A stretch of 64,000 nucleotides of DNA from Algihabitans sp965233705 (GTDB lineage Bacteria; Pseudomonadota; Alphaproteobacteria; Kiloniellales; DSM-21159), in NCBI GenBank assembly GCA_965233705.1, contig CBDDTF010000002.1, positions 744,001 to 808,000 on the forward strand, written 5' to 3'. Positions 7,527 to 15,746 of this stretch are shown in pieces; the first letter of the stretch is position 1, and each line of letters opens with the position of its first letter. Both the position numbers and the translations under genes were made by a program. Under the pieces are notes generated by a model. It worked only from the letters and a program-made list of their open reading frames with translations, had not been told where the DNA came from and ran no database searches.

Positions 7527-9341
7527 TCACCGCGGCGCCTGGGCGGCCAGGTCGTCGATCTGCTGCCACAGGCTGTCGTGGGCCGGCGCGTCGGCGGCGG
7601 CGTAGTTGAAGTTCTTGAACAGGCCGGTCAGGCGGGTGAAGAAGTCGCGCGCCGCCGCCTTGTCGGCGAAGCGGTAGTCCTGGCTGGTCAGGGCGTGGAT
7701 CTTGTCGAAGGTCTCGCGCTGGCGCGCCACCGGCACGCTGGCGTCGACGGGATCGAAGGCGTCCTGCTGCAGATAGACCATGTCGACGAACTGCGCCTTT
7801 TGCAGGGTGACGAAGTCCTCCAGCGTCACGCCCTCCTCGCCGGTCACCTGCATCATCTGCTGCACCGCGTCGCCGCGCTGCAGCAGCTCCTGAAGCTGTT
7901 CGACCCGCCGGGTCCAGCCGGCGGCCAGGTGCGCGTCGTACCAGGGGGCGAGCTGCTTGAGATAGCGCGACCAGGAGATCAGCGGATCGACCGCCGGGTA
8001 GAAGCGCTTGTAGGCGCGGTCGGCCGACAGTCCCAGGAAGCACTTGACCGTGGACAGGGTCGACTGGGTCACCGGCTCGTCGAAGTTGCCGCCGGCGGGC
8101 GAGACCGTGCCGATCATGGTCAGGCTGCCGACCGAGCCGTCGTTGGTCTCGACCAGGCCGGCGCGCTCGTAGACCCCCTTGATCGCGGACTCCATGTAGG
8201 CCGGGAAGCCCTCCTCGCCGGGGATCTCCTCCAGCCGGCCGGAGGTCTCGCGCATCGCCTGCGCCCAGCGCGAGGTGGAATCGGCGATCATCAGCACGTC
8301 GTAGCCCATCTGCCGATAGTACTCGGACACGGTCAGGCCGGTGAAGATCGAGGCCTCGCGCGCCGCCACGGGCATGGAGGAGGTGTTGCAGATGATGATG
8401 GTGCGATCCATCAGGCTGCCGCCGGACTTGGGGTCGCTCATCTTGGGGAAGTCGTTGATGGTCTCGACCACCTCGCCGGCGCGCTCGCCACAGGCGACCA
8501 CCACCACCACGTCGACCGCGGCGTGGCGCGCGATCAGGCTTTGCAGCACCGTCTTGCCGGCGCCGAAGGGACCGGGGATGCAGGCGGTGCCGCCGCGCGC
8601 GATGGGGAAGAAGGTGTCGATCAGCCGCTGGCTGGTGACCAGCGGCTCGCGCGGGAACAGCCGCTGCGACAGTCCCTGCTTGAGCAGGTTGGCGTTGAGC
8701 GCGCGGCGCACCGGCCAGCGCTGGACCAGGCGGATCGAGTGCTGCTGGCCGCCGGCGTCGGACAGGCGCGCGACCACCTCGTCGACATGGAAGCTGCCTT
8801 CCTGAATCCAGGCCACGGTGTAGCGGCCGGCCCAGCCGAAGGGCACCATGATCTTGTGGGTGAAGCGACCCTCTTGCACCGTGCCCAGCACGTCGCCGGC
8901 GCGCACCGCGGCGCCGCTCTTGACCCCCGGCACGAAGGACCACTTGCCGGTGCGCTCCAGCGCCGGCACGCGCACGCCGCGCGGCAGGAAGGTGCCGTAG
9001 TCGGTGGCCAGGCGCGGCAGCGGCACCTGCAGGCCGTCGTAGACCTGGCCGAGCAGGCCGGGGCCCAGCTCGACCGACAGCAGCTCGCCGCTCTGCTCGA
9101 CCGGGTCGCCGACCGCCACCCCCTGGGTGGACTCGTAGACCTGGGCGTCGGCCGTGCGCCCGCGCACGCGCAGCACCTCGGCCTTCAGCCGCTCCGGCTC
9201 GCCGCCGGCTTGGGCGCCGCGGCTGGGCCGGATGTAGATCACCTCGTTCTTGACCAGCTGCCAGGGCTCGCCGCCGGCGCTGTCCGTCGCCTCGATCTGG
9301 ACCAGGTCGTCCTGGACCGCGACCACCCGTGCCTGGCTCAT
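7527..9341 (-). CDS. atpA: V/A-type ATPase catalytic subunit A
   Basis: Nucleotide-hydrolysing subunit of the V1 head, 604 residues, in the normal range for V/A-type A subunits and too long for an F1 subunit. The P-loop GPFGAGKT is at 257-264, followed by CGERAGE (284-290) with the catalytic Glu region, and the long non-homologous insert that distinguishes A from B is present between about residues 115 and 190. It starts at an ATGA overlap with the stop of the DUF2764 gene. It is the last gene of the operon, whereas in most bacteria A lies immediately upstream of B. No sign of decay. Confidence 0.96.
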   Translation of the reverse strand: MSQARVVAVQDDLVQIEATDSAGGEPWQLVKNEVIYIRPSRGAQAGGEPERLKAEVLRVRGRTADAQVYESTQGVAVGDPVEQSGELLSVELGPGLLGQVYDGLQVPLPRLATDYGTFLPRGVRVPALERTGKWSFVPGVKSGAAVRAGDVLGTVQEGRFTHKIMVPFGWAGRYTVAWIQEGSFHVDEVVARLSDAGGQQHSIRLVQRWPVRRALNANLLKQGLSQRLFPREPLVTSQRLIDTFFPIARGGTACIPGPFGAGKTVLQSLIARHAAVDVVVVVACGERAGEVVETINDFPKMSDPKSGGSLMDRTIIICNTSSMPVAAREASIFTGLTVSEYYRQMGYDVLMIADSTSRWAQAMRETSGRLEEIPGEEGFPAYMESAIKGVYERAGLVETNDGSVGSLTMIGTVSPAGGNFDEPVTQSTLSTVKCFLGLSADRAYKRFYPAVDPLISWSRYLKQLAPWYDAHLAAGWTRRVEQLQELLQRGDAVQQMMQVTGEEGVTLEDFVTLQKAQFVDMVYLQQDAFDPVDASVPVARQRETFDKIHALTSQDYRFADKAAARDFFTRLTGLFKNFNYAAADAPAHDSLWQQIDDLAAQAPR

Positions 9342-10072
9342 CGCGCCGCCTCCCGGGGGGCGGCCTCGGCTGCCGCGCCGAAGTTCAGGGCCGCGAAGTT
9401 GCCCAGCCCGGCTTCGGTCAGGTCGTCGAACCGCCGCCGCGCCGCCTCGCCGTTGTAGCGGGCCCAGCGCTCGACGATGCTCCATTTCAGGACGTAGATC
9501 ACCACGGCCTCCAGGTCGAAGGTATGCAGGTGGGTGTGGCGCTGCAGGCGGGTGAAGGCCTGCTCCAGCAGCAGCCGCTCCAGGCCCAGGCTGTCGCCCG
9601 CGCGCAGCAGGCGGTCGGCCTCGCGCAGCCAGGGGAAGACGCCGTCCAGGCCGAAGGCGGGGTCGCTCCAGTTGCGGGTCATCTGACCCATCCAGCGGCC
9701 GAAGCCCCAGACCGCGCCGGGCGTCGGCGGCCCTTCGCCGTGCAGGCGCGCGCGCAGCCCGGCGACGCAGGTGCGGATCTCCAGGCGCTCCCGCACGATG
9801 GCGCGCAGGGTCGGACGGTCGATGCGGGCCAGGGCCTGGCGGCCGCGGCGCAGGGCTTCGCGGTCGTTGGCCCCCATCGGCAGGCGGCGCCAGTCCAGCG
9901 CCTGCTCGACCAGGCGCAGCACCTGCGCGTCCTCCGGGCTCAGCACCCGCAGCCGCTGGTCCAGGCGCAGCCGCGACAGCGGCGGCTGCTTGGCCAGGAA
10001 CAGCGCGTCCGGGCGCGGCAGGCTGGTGATCAGCATGACGTAGGGGTCGTTGTCCCGCGCGACGGGGATCAC
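9338..10072 (-). CDS. DUF2764 protein, V-ATPase-associated (subunit C-like)
   Basis: Protein of 244 residues, rich in Arg and Leu, predicted helical and soluble. It begins with YVMLITSLPRPDALF, recognised as DUF2764, a family encoded in V-ATPase operons of spirochetes, chlamydiae and Bacteroidetes between subunits E and A, exactly as here. It is thought to act in the central stalk or in the place of subunit C, linking rotor to membrane ring; that role is inferred from context in the family, not from a motif. It overlaps both neighbours by 4 bp (ATGA at each junction), so translation is coupled. Confidence 0.75.
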   Translation of the reverse strand: MIPVARDNDPYVMLITSLPRPDALFLAKQPPLSRLRLDQRLRVLSPEDAQVLRLVEQALDWRRLPMGANDREALRRGRQALARIDRPTLRAIVRERLEIRTCVAGLRARLHGEGPPTPGAVWGFGRWMGQMTRNWSDPAFGLDGVFPWLREADRLLRAGDSLGLERLLLEQAFTRLQRHTHLHTFDLEAVVIYVLKWSIVERWARYNGEAARRRFDDLTEAGLGNFAALNFGAAAEAAPREAAR

Positions 10073-10821
10073 TTGACGATGCCTTCCAGGATGGCGCGGA
10101 AGCGCGGCTGCAGGTGCTGCAGCAGCACGGCGGCGACTGCCTGGTCGCTGAGGTCCAGGGTGATGTCGCGGGCGTCCAGCTTGACCAGGATGCCGCGCTC
10201 GGGCGCGGCGTCGGCGCCCGTGAGGTCGCGCGCCTCGCGCCGATCCTCCTCGAGACCCGGCGCGTCGCCCTGGCCGAAGCGCACGCCCGCGCGCAGCATC
10301 TCGCCGGTCAGGCCGAGCACCGTCTGGGTGATCGGGCCCTCGCGCAGGCTGTCGGGGTTGTTGCGCAGGGCGTCCAGCCCGACGATCTCTTTCGGCAGCA
10401 GCACCTCGACCGGCTCGCCCTCCGCCAGCTCGGCCTGGGCGCCGGCGCGTCCGGCCACGGCGACAATCATCCGGCGCAGCACCTCGGGGTCGTGCATCTG
10501 CTGCGAGACCAGCCGCTTGAGGTCGGAGGCGAAGCGCTGGGTCAGGGTCGCCTTCATGTCCAGAACCGTGTCGCGCATGGCCGTGCGTAGCGCCTCCTCG
10601 CCGGCCTTGCGGAAGGAGTCGGCCTCCTGGCGGGCCTGCTCGACCCGCGCGCGCGCCTCGGCCTCGGCCTTGTCCTGGATCGCCTTGGCCTGGGCGCGCG
10701 CGTCGGCCAGGATGCGCTCGGCCTCGGCCCGTCCGGCGTCGACCCCCTCCTGGCGCAGCTGCGCGATCAGGGCGTCGACGCCGCTCGACAGACCGGTCGC
10801 GTCGGGGCCGTCCTTGGCCAT
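10069..10821 (-). CDS. atpE: V/A-type ATPase subunit E (peripheral stalk)
   Basis: Peripheral-stalk subunit that ties the V1 head to the membrane part, 250 residues. Residues about 12-105 form a highly charged Ala/Glu/Arg-rich coiled coil; the globular C-terminal part, about 110-250, binds the head. No partner subunit G/H gene is seen in the operon. The ATG at 10821 overlaps the K stop as TGATG; a GTG one codon upstream is an alternative. The N-terminus matches the NtpE family only loosely, as is usual for this fast-evolving subunit, and the gene order supports the call. Confidence 0.85.
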   Translation of the reverse strand: MAKDGPDATGLSSGVDALIAQLRQEGVDAGRAEAERILADARAQAKAIQDKAEAEARARVEQARQEADSFRKAGEEALRTAMRDTVLDMKATLTQRFASDLKRLVSQQMHDPEVLRRMIVAVAGRAGAQAELAEGEPVEVLLPKEIVGLDALRNNPDSLREGPITQTVLGLTGEMLRAGVRFGQGDAPGLEEDRREARDLTGADAAPERGILVKLDARDITLDLSDQAVAAVLLQHLQPRFRAILEGIVK

Positions 10822-11273
10822 CACGCCGCTCCCGGGATCGCGGCGCTGACCACCAGCGCGAAGACGAAGGCGAACACGCCGAAGCCCTCGATGATCGCCG
10901 CCGGCGCCAGGGACAGGCCGAAGATCTCCGGCTTTTCCTTGGAGGCGTTGATCGCCGAGGCGCAGGCCTTGCCCTGCCAGATCGCGGTGTAGAGCAGGGC
11001 CAGGGCGGCGAAGATGCCGACGCCGAACAGGCCGCCGGCGTTGTCCGGCGTGACCTCGCGGTTCAGGGTGAACATGATCACGATGCCGTAGATCACGAAG
11101 GTGGAGGGGAAGGCGGAGATGCCGATGTAGCGGCCGTAGCCGCCCTCGGTCTCCAGGATCGCGCCGATGCCCGCCTGCCCGGCGATGCCGCAGCCGATGG
11201 AGCTTCCGATCGCGCCGAGCGCCATCGGGGCGAAGATGCCGGCCCAGCCCAGGGCGATTGCCAGCTCGTTCAC
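10821..11273 (-). CDS. atpK: V/A-type ATPase proteolipid subunit K
   Basis: Rotor-ring subunit of 150 residues with four membrane helices (two hairpins), the fused V-type form rather than the 80-residue F-type c subunit. The ion-carrying acid is Glu129 in AAIIEGFGVF. Gln100 in IWQGK is kept, but the position equal to Gln65 of Enterococcus NtpK is Phe here (AFPSTFVIYG, residues 54-63). The GTG start overlaps the I stop as GTGA and has GGAGGT 6 bp upstream. Ion choice, H+ or Na+, cannot be settled by eye; loss of one Na+ ligand leans to H+. Confidence 0.93.
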   Translation of the reverse strand: MNELAIALGWAGIFAPMALGAIGSSIGCGIAGQAGIGAILETEGGYGRYIGISAFPSTFVIYGIVIMFTLNREVTPDNAGGLFGVGIFAALALLYTAIWQGKACASAINASKEKPEIFGLSLAPAAIIEGFGVFAFVFALVVSAAIPGAA

Positions 11274-13066
11274 GGTTGCACCTCCTTTCGGGCGAACCGC
11301 CGGAAGGGCTTGCCCTCTTCCGGCAGGCTCCATTTGTAGAACTCGATGAAATTCAGCCGCAGGCCGTGCACCACGCCGCTGATCAGCGCCAGGCCCAGGT
11401 TCAGGCCGTGGCCGATCAGCAGCAGCAGGATGGCGGCAAGCAGGCCCAGGCCGGGCAGGCCCTCGTGCACGTCGCGGGCCAGCGCGTTGAAGGTCGTCGC
11501 CAGCGAGGCGCTGGCCAGGCCCAGCGCGAACAGGCGCATATAGCTGAGCACGTCGCCGAAGGCGCCCATCGCCCCCGTCAGGCCCTTGAAGCCGTCGAGC
11601 AGGCGCAGCGCATAGTCCTTCGGGCGGCGCAAGGGGCGCGTGCCGGTGAAGGCGAAGACCGCCAGCAAGCCGCCGCCGATCAGCCCCTGCGCGGCCGGGT
11701 GACCGACGCTGTCCGGCGGCGCCAGCCACAGGGTCAGGCCGCCGAGCAGGGCCGCGATCCAGCCCAGCTTGGCCAGCGCGACGCCCTGGCGGCGGTTGAC
11801 CCAGGCGATCGTGGCGTTGGCGAAGACCAGGTGCAGCACGCCGATGGTGATCGACAGCTTCATCATGGTGTCGAAGTCGTCGAGGCGCAGGAGATGCACC
11901 GCCGCCAGCGGCGAGTCCGGCGCCGGCGCCACGCCGAAATAGCTGCCCACCAGCGCGCCGTAGAGCACCGTGGCGCCGAACAGCTTGAGGGCCAGGCCGC
12001 GGTAGCCGCGGCCCTTGTCGCTGCGCCCGAGTCGCCGCCAGGCCAGGGCGAGCCCGGCCAGCAGCACCAGCCCGTAGCCGGCGTCGGCCAGGATCATCGC
12101 GAAGAAGAGCGTGAAGGAGGCGACCAGCACGGCGCTGGGGTCCCAGGTGCGGTAGCCCGGCACCTGGTAGAACAGCGCGAGGTCGACGCCGGCGGCCATG
12201 GTCTCGGGCTGCTCGATCAGGGTCGGCGGCGCGTCGTCGGGGCCCGGCTCCTCGATCAGGCAGGCCAGCCGCGCCTCCTCGACCAGGGCCAGGACCCGCT
12301 CCAGCGCGTCGACCGGCACCCAGCCCTGGACGGCGACCAGGCTGGCCTCGTCGCGGGTCTGCTGCTCGGCGTGGGTCAGGGCGGCGCGGTTCTCCGCGGC
12401 GGCCAGGTTGGCGCTCATCAGGTAGATGTAGCGGGTCAGCGCCTGCCGCTGGGCGGCCAGGTCCTCCAGCTCGACCTGCACGGCCTCCAGCTGGGCGCGC
12501 AGCTCGCGCAGCGGCAGCGCGCCGGTATGGGTGCGCGGCACCGGCAGCAGGTCGCCCGGCGGCTCGTCGCGGGCGATCACCACCAGGTAGATGAAGCGGT
12601 GGTCCTGCTGCACGATCTGCCAGGGCAGGGCGACGTCCCGCAGCGCGCGGCGCTGCCCGGTCGGCAGCATGTAGAACCACAGCCGCAGACCGGCGAGCTC
12701 GCCGTGCGGCGGGAAGTCCAGGTCGCCCCAGGGCTCGACCTCGGCGATGCGGTGCTCCAGGAAATCGCGGCGGTCGGCGGCGTTGCGCAGGGCCTGTTTC
12801 AGCGCCAGGGCCTGCGTGACCACCGCGTCCATGTCGAAGTCGGCGGGGCGCTTGACCTGGCGGCGGCGGCTCGGCGCCTCGCCGAGGAAGCGCAACGCCT
12901 TGTAGGCGGCCTCGGCGTGCGGCGAGGTCATCTTCTCCACCTCCGCCGGCGGCGGGCGCAGCGGCAGCAGGTGCATGCAGCCCAGATCCTGCAGGCGCTC
13001 GAGGATCTGCTGCTTGTTCTTGAGCAGCCCGCAGAGGGTGACCTTCTTCAGGCGTGCGATGGTCAT
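11270..13066 (-). CDS. atpI: V/A-type ATPase subunit I (a-subunit)
   Basis: Membrane stator subunit, 598 residues. The N-terminal half (1-300) is cytoplasmic with coiled-coil arms and starts MTIARLKKVTLCGL, typical of NtpI. The C-terminal half has about seven membrane helices and carries the half-channels for the ion, with the conserved block GAFGDVLSYMRLFALGLAS near residue 505. It overlaps subunit D upstream and K downstream by 4 bp each. Length is slightly under the archaeal average, as in other bacterial operons with DUF2764. Confidence 0.95.
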   Translation of the reverse strand: MTIARLKKVTLCGLLKNKQQILERLQDLGCMHLLPLRPPPAEVEKMTSPHAEAAYKALRFLGEAPSRRRQVKRPADFDMDAVVTQALALKQALRNAADRRDFLEHRIAEVEPWGDLDFPPHGELAGLRLWFYMLPTGQRRALRDVALPWQIVQQDHRFIYLVVIARDEPPGDLLPVPRTHTGALPLRELRAQLEAVQVELEDLAAQRQALTRYIYLMSANLAAAENRAALTHAEQQTRDEASLVAVQGWVPVDALERVLALVEEARLACLIEEPGPDDAPPTLIEQPETMAAGVDLALFYQVPGYRTWDPSAVLVASFTLFFAMILADAGYGLVLLAGLALAWRRLGRSDKGRGYRGLALKLFGATVLYGALVGSYFGVAPAPDSPLAAVHLLRLDDFDTMMKLSITIGVLHLVFANATIAWVNRRQGVALAKLGWIAALLGGLTLWLAPPDSVGHPAAQGLIGGGLLAVFAFTGTRPLRRPKDYALRLLDGFKGLTGAMGAFGDVLSYMRLFALGLASASLATTFNALARDVHEGLPGLGLLAAILLLLIGHGLNLGLALISGVVHGLRLNFIEFYKWSLPEEGKPFRRFARKEVQP

Positions 13067-13698
13067 GCCGCCTCCACGCCCTCGTCCCCGGCGCGCGCCT
13101 CGCCGGCCTCGGCGTGTTTGCGCTTGGCGATCTTCGAGCGGACCACCGCGGCCATCTCCTGGTCGGACAGGAAGATGCGGATGCGCCGGATGTTCGCCCG
13201 GGTGCGCGGGATCAGCACCTTGTCGAAGAGGTTGACCCGCTGGGTGATGGTGCGCACCGCCTCGTCCAGCAGCGTCACGCGGCGTGCCTCGACCTGTTCG
13301 CGCACCCGCAGCTCAAGCTGCCGGCGCAGCGCGGCGGCGGCGGCGTCGACCCAGTGCGGCTTGGTCATCAGCGCATAGTCGCGGGTGACGGTCTTCACCT
13401 CGGCCAGACGCGGCAGCTCGGTGCCGACCAGATTCTCCGTCTCCAGCACCACGTCGCTTACCTGCGCCAGCGCGCTGAGGTCGACGTCCCGGTTCGCCAG
13501 CATCGGCAGGCCCTCGGCGACCTCGCGGCGCAGCGCCGCGATGGCCCGGCGGGTCTCGGCCAGCGCCGCCTCCGCCTTGGCCCGCTCGGCCATGAGCTGC
13601 TGGCGCTTGAGGTCGAGCGAGGGCAGGAAGCGCCGGTAGCGCTGCAGGCTGGCCTGCTCGCGGGCCAGCGCCGACTTGTTGAATTGAAGCCGTGCCAT
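13063..13698 (-). CDS. atpD: V/A-type ATPase central-stalk subunit D
   Basis: Rotor shaft inside the A3B3 head, 211 residues, mostly two long helices (about 10-75 and 120-190). The start MARLQFNKSALAREQ is the hallmark of bacterial NtpD; the frame stays open upstream into subunit B, but that part is not homologous. The start lies 10 bp after the B stop and the end overlaps I by ATGA. The C-terminal 20 residues are acidic and Ala-rich and probably flexible. No subunit F gene accompanies it. Confidence 0.93.
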   Translation of the reverse strand: MARLQFNKSALAREQASLQRYRRFLPSLDLKRQQLMAERAKAEAALAETRRAIAALRREVAEGLPMLANRDVDLSALAQVSDVVLETENLVGTELPRLAEVKTVTRDYALMTKPHWVDAAAAALRRQLELRVREQVEARRVTLLDEAVRTITQRVNLFDKVLIPRTRANIRRIRIFLSDQEMAAVVRSKIAKRKHAEAGEARAGDEGVEAA

Positions 13699-13708
13699 CG
13701 CCCGCCCG

Positions 13709-15142
13709 TCAGCCCGCCTGTGCCGCGCCCGTTTCGGGGGCCGCGTGGGGAGCCGCGCCCGCGTCCGCGTCGGCCGCATCTTCCCCGACCGCGCCGTCGC
13801 CCGCGTCCTTCGGCAGGTAGCGGTCGATCAGGTCCTGCTTCATCAGGAGCTGCTCGGGCCGGAAGCAGGCGGCCAGGGTCTGCCAGCAGAGATCGAGGGC
13901 GTCTTCCAGCGCGATCGAGACCTCGATGTCCATGAAGCGCGCGCGGAACAACTGGCCGAACTTCAGGAGCTGGTGGTCGAAGTCGGACAGCTCGAAGGCC
14001 ATGGCCTGTTTCTGCGCGGCGTCCTGGGCGCCGGCGTAGAAGCGGATCATGGTGTTCATGATCTGGCCGTGATCCTCGCGGGTCACCTTGCCGATCACGT
14101 TCTGCTTCAGGCGCGACAGCGAGCCGAAGGGGTCGAGCAGCCCGTCGTGCAGGTAGAACTGCCCCTCGGTGATGTAGCCGGTGTTGTCCGGCACCGGGTG
14201 GGTGACGTCGTCGCCGGGCATGGTGGTCACCGACAGGATGGTGACCGAGCCGCCCTTGGCGAAGTCGCAGGCCTTCTCGTAGCGGCGCGCGAGCTGCGAG
14301 TAGAGATCGCCCATGTAGCCGCGGTTGGAGGGCACGCGTTCCATGGCGATGCCGACCTCCTTGAGCGCGTCGGCGTAGGCGGTCATGTCGGTCAGCAGCA
14401 CCAGCACGCGCTTGCCCTTCTCGACCGCGAAGCGCTCGGCGACCGCCAGCGCCATGTCCGGCACCAGCAGCCGCTCGACGATCGGGTCGGAGGCCTGGTT
14501 GACGAACATCACCGTGCGCGAGAAGACGCCGGCGTCCTCGAAGGTCTGACGGAAGGTGTGGTAGTCGTCGAAGGTCAGGCCCAGGCCGCCGAACACCACC
14601 ACGTCGGCGTCGGCCTGGATGCCGATGCGCGCCAGGAAGGGGTTGTAGGGCTCGCCGGAGACCGAGAAGATCGGGATCTTCTGGCTTTCCACTAGGCTGT
14701 TGAAGACGTCGATCATCGGCACGTTGGTGCGGATCATCCGCTTCGGCACGATGCGCTCGACCGGGTTGACCGTCGGCCCGCCGATGTCGATGCGCGGATC
14801 GGCCTGCAGGTCGGGGCCGCGGTCGACCGGGCTGCCGGTGCCATCGAAGACGCGGCCCAGGATGTTGGTGGAATAGGTCACCTGCATGGGATGGCCCAGC
14901 AGGGTGACGGTCGATTGGGTGGAGATGCCCTTGGTGCCGGTGAAGACCTGCAGCGAGACGGTGTCGCGGTCGATGCCGATCACCTGCGCCAGGGAGCGCG
15001 CGCCCTCGATCCCCTCCACCAGCGCCAGGTCGCCGAAGCGCACGGCGGCGTCCTGGCCTCCCGCCGCCGCGGGCACGCGCAGCTTGAGAATGTCGCCGAC
15101 AATCTCGAGCACCCGGGTGTAGCGCACCAACTCCTGCGTCAT
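13709..15142 (-). CDS. atpB: V/A-type ATPase regulatory subunit B
   Basis: Non-catalytic head subunit, 477 residues. It has no canonical P-loop, as expected for B. Family blocks include MLGRVFDG-like NILGRVFDGTGSP, SGEPYNPFLARIGIQA and MPGDDVTHPVPDNTGYITEG. GGAGAG precedes the ATG at 15142. It is the first gene of the operon, so the promoter must lie in the 600-bp gap behind sucB. The C-terminal 30 residues (ADADAGAAPHAAPETGAAQ) are a low-complexity tail not seen in typical homologues. Reading the subunits in transcription order gives B-D-I-K-E-DUF2764-A. Confidence 0.96.
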   Translation of the reverse strand: MTQELVRYTRVLEIVGDILKLRVPAAAGGQDAAVRFGDLALVEGIEGARSLAQVIGIDRDTVSLQVFTGTKGISTQSTVTLLGHPMQVTYSTNILGRVFDGTGSPVDRGPDLQADPRIDIGGPTVNPVERIVPKRMIRTNVPMIDVFNSLVESQKIPIFSVSGEPYNPFLARIGIQADADVVVFGGLGLTFDDYHTFRQTFEDAGVFSRTVMFVNQASDPIVERLLVPDMALAVAERFAVEKGKRVLVLLTDMTAYADALKEVGIAMERVPSNRGYMGDLYSQLARRYEKACDFAKGGSVTILSVTTMPGDDVTHPVPDNTGYITEGQFYLHDGLLDPFGSLSRLKQNVIGKVTREDHGQIMNTMIRFYAGAQDAAQKQAMAFELSDFDHQLLKFGQLFRARFMDIEVSIALEDALDLCWQTLAACFRPEQLLMKQDLIDRYLPKDAGDGAVGEDAADADAGAAPHAAPETGAAQAG

Positions 15143-15228
15143 GCCCTCTCCTGCGTCCTGCGCCGCGGCGTCTGTCCGCCGCCCGCGCGGCTGCGGCCCG
15201 GCGGCGGCCGCCGCTTCGCTCAGCGCCC

Positions 15229-15264
15229 AGCGCCCGGCCCAGTGCCCGGCCCAGTGCCCGGCCC
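15229..15264. repeat. 12-bp tandem repeat, three copies
   Basis: AGCGCCCGGCCC followed by two copies of AGTGCCCGGCCC, and a degenerate fourth copy after 15264. It lies 87 bp upstream of the atpB start, in the probable leader. Confidence 0.85.
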
Positions 15265-15471
15265 AACGCCGCACCCCGCCGTGCGAGGCGCCGCGCCCAG
15301 GCGGTCGCGCGGCCGCGCCGGCCACACCGTTACGGCCGCCGCAGACTTGCCGGAAAAGCTTAAAATTTGATGGCGAAGGGGCCCGTTTCGGTGGCCGCGG
15401 CGCCGGCCCTGACCCGGCGATGGCGGCGCAGGGCCCCTCGCGGGCGAAGCGCCGCCGGCCCCTGCGTGCAC

Positions 15472-15488
15472 AAGATGACTCATCTTGA
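15472..15488. promoter_or_regulatory. 17-bp perfect palindrome upstream of the V-ATPase operon
   Basis: CAAGATGA-C-TCATCTTG is a perfect 8+1+8 dyad 330 bp upstream of atpB. It is AT-richer than its surroundings and looks like an operator for a dimeric regulator. The protein that binds it is unknown. Confidence 0.5.
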
Positions 15489-15698
15489 TTCACGCCTGTT
15501 ACAGACGGCGGGGGGACTCGGCGCGGCAGGCGGGCGTCGTGGCGCACACCGGCCCGCCGCCGGCGGGCGGGCCGGGGCGCGACCGGGCGCCCCGCCTCTG
15601 CGGTCCAGAGCCGGTCGTGACGCGGCGGCCGTCAGCCGACCGCGTGGACGCGGGTCAGCGCGTCCACCGATCACAGCCTGCTCTAAAGCGATGTCTCG

Positions 15699-15746
15699 CG
15701 ACCGGCGGAACCGCGGCGCGGGTCCATACGGTCGCAAACCGCCCTA
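15699..15746 (-). repeat. 48-bp stop-codon-overlapping repeat, copy B
   Basis: On the minus strand this begins with the TAG stop of sucB and matches copy A after the LysR gene (2056-2104): 19 identical bases at the start and 11 at the end. Confidence 0.7.

Larger units (their letters stand above)
15143..15743. other. 600-bp gap between sucB and the V-ATPase operon
   Basis: No gene was recognised. Contents from the sucB side: repeat copy B (15699-15746), a 17-bp palindrome (15472-15488), an AT-rich patch at about 15350-15373 that may carry the ATPase promoter, and a 12-bp tandem repeat (15229-15264) close to the operon. Confidence 0.6.

Noticed and set aside
7527..15142. F-type ATP synthase operon
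   Set aside because: Subunit A has the long V/A insert, the proteolipid has four helices, and a large subunit I and DUF2764 are present; no F-type delta, epsilon or a subunit is encoded.
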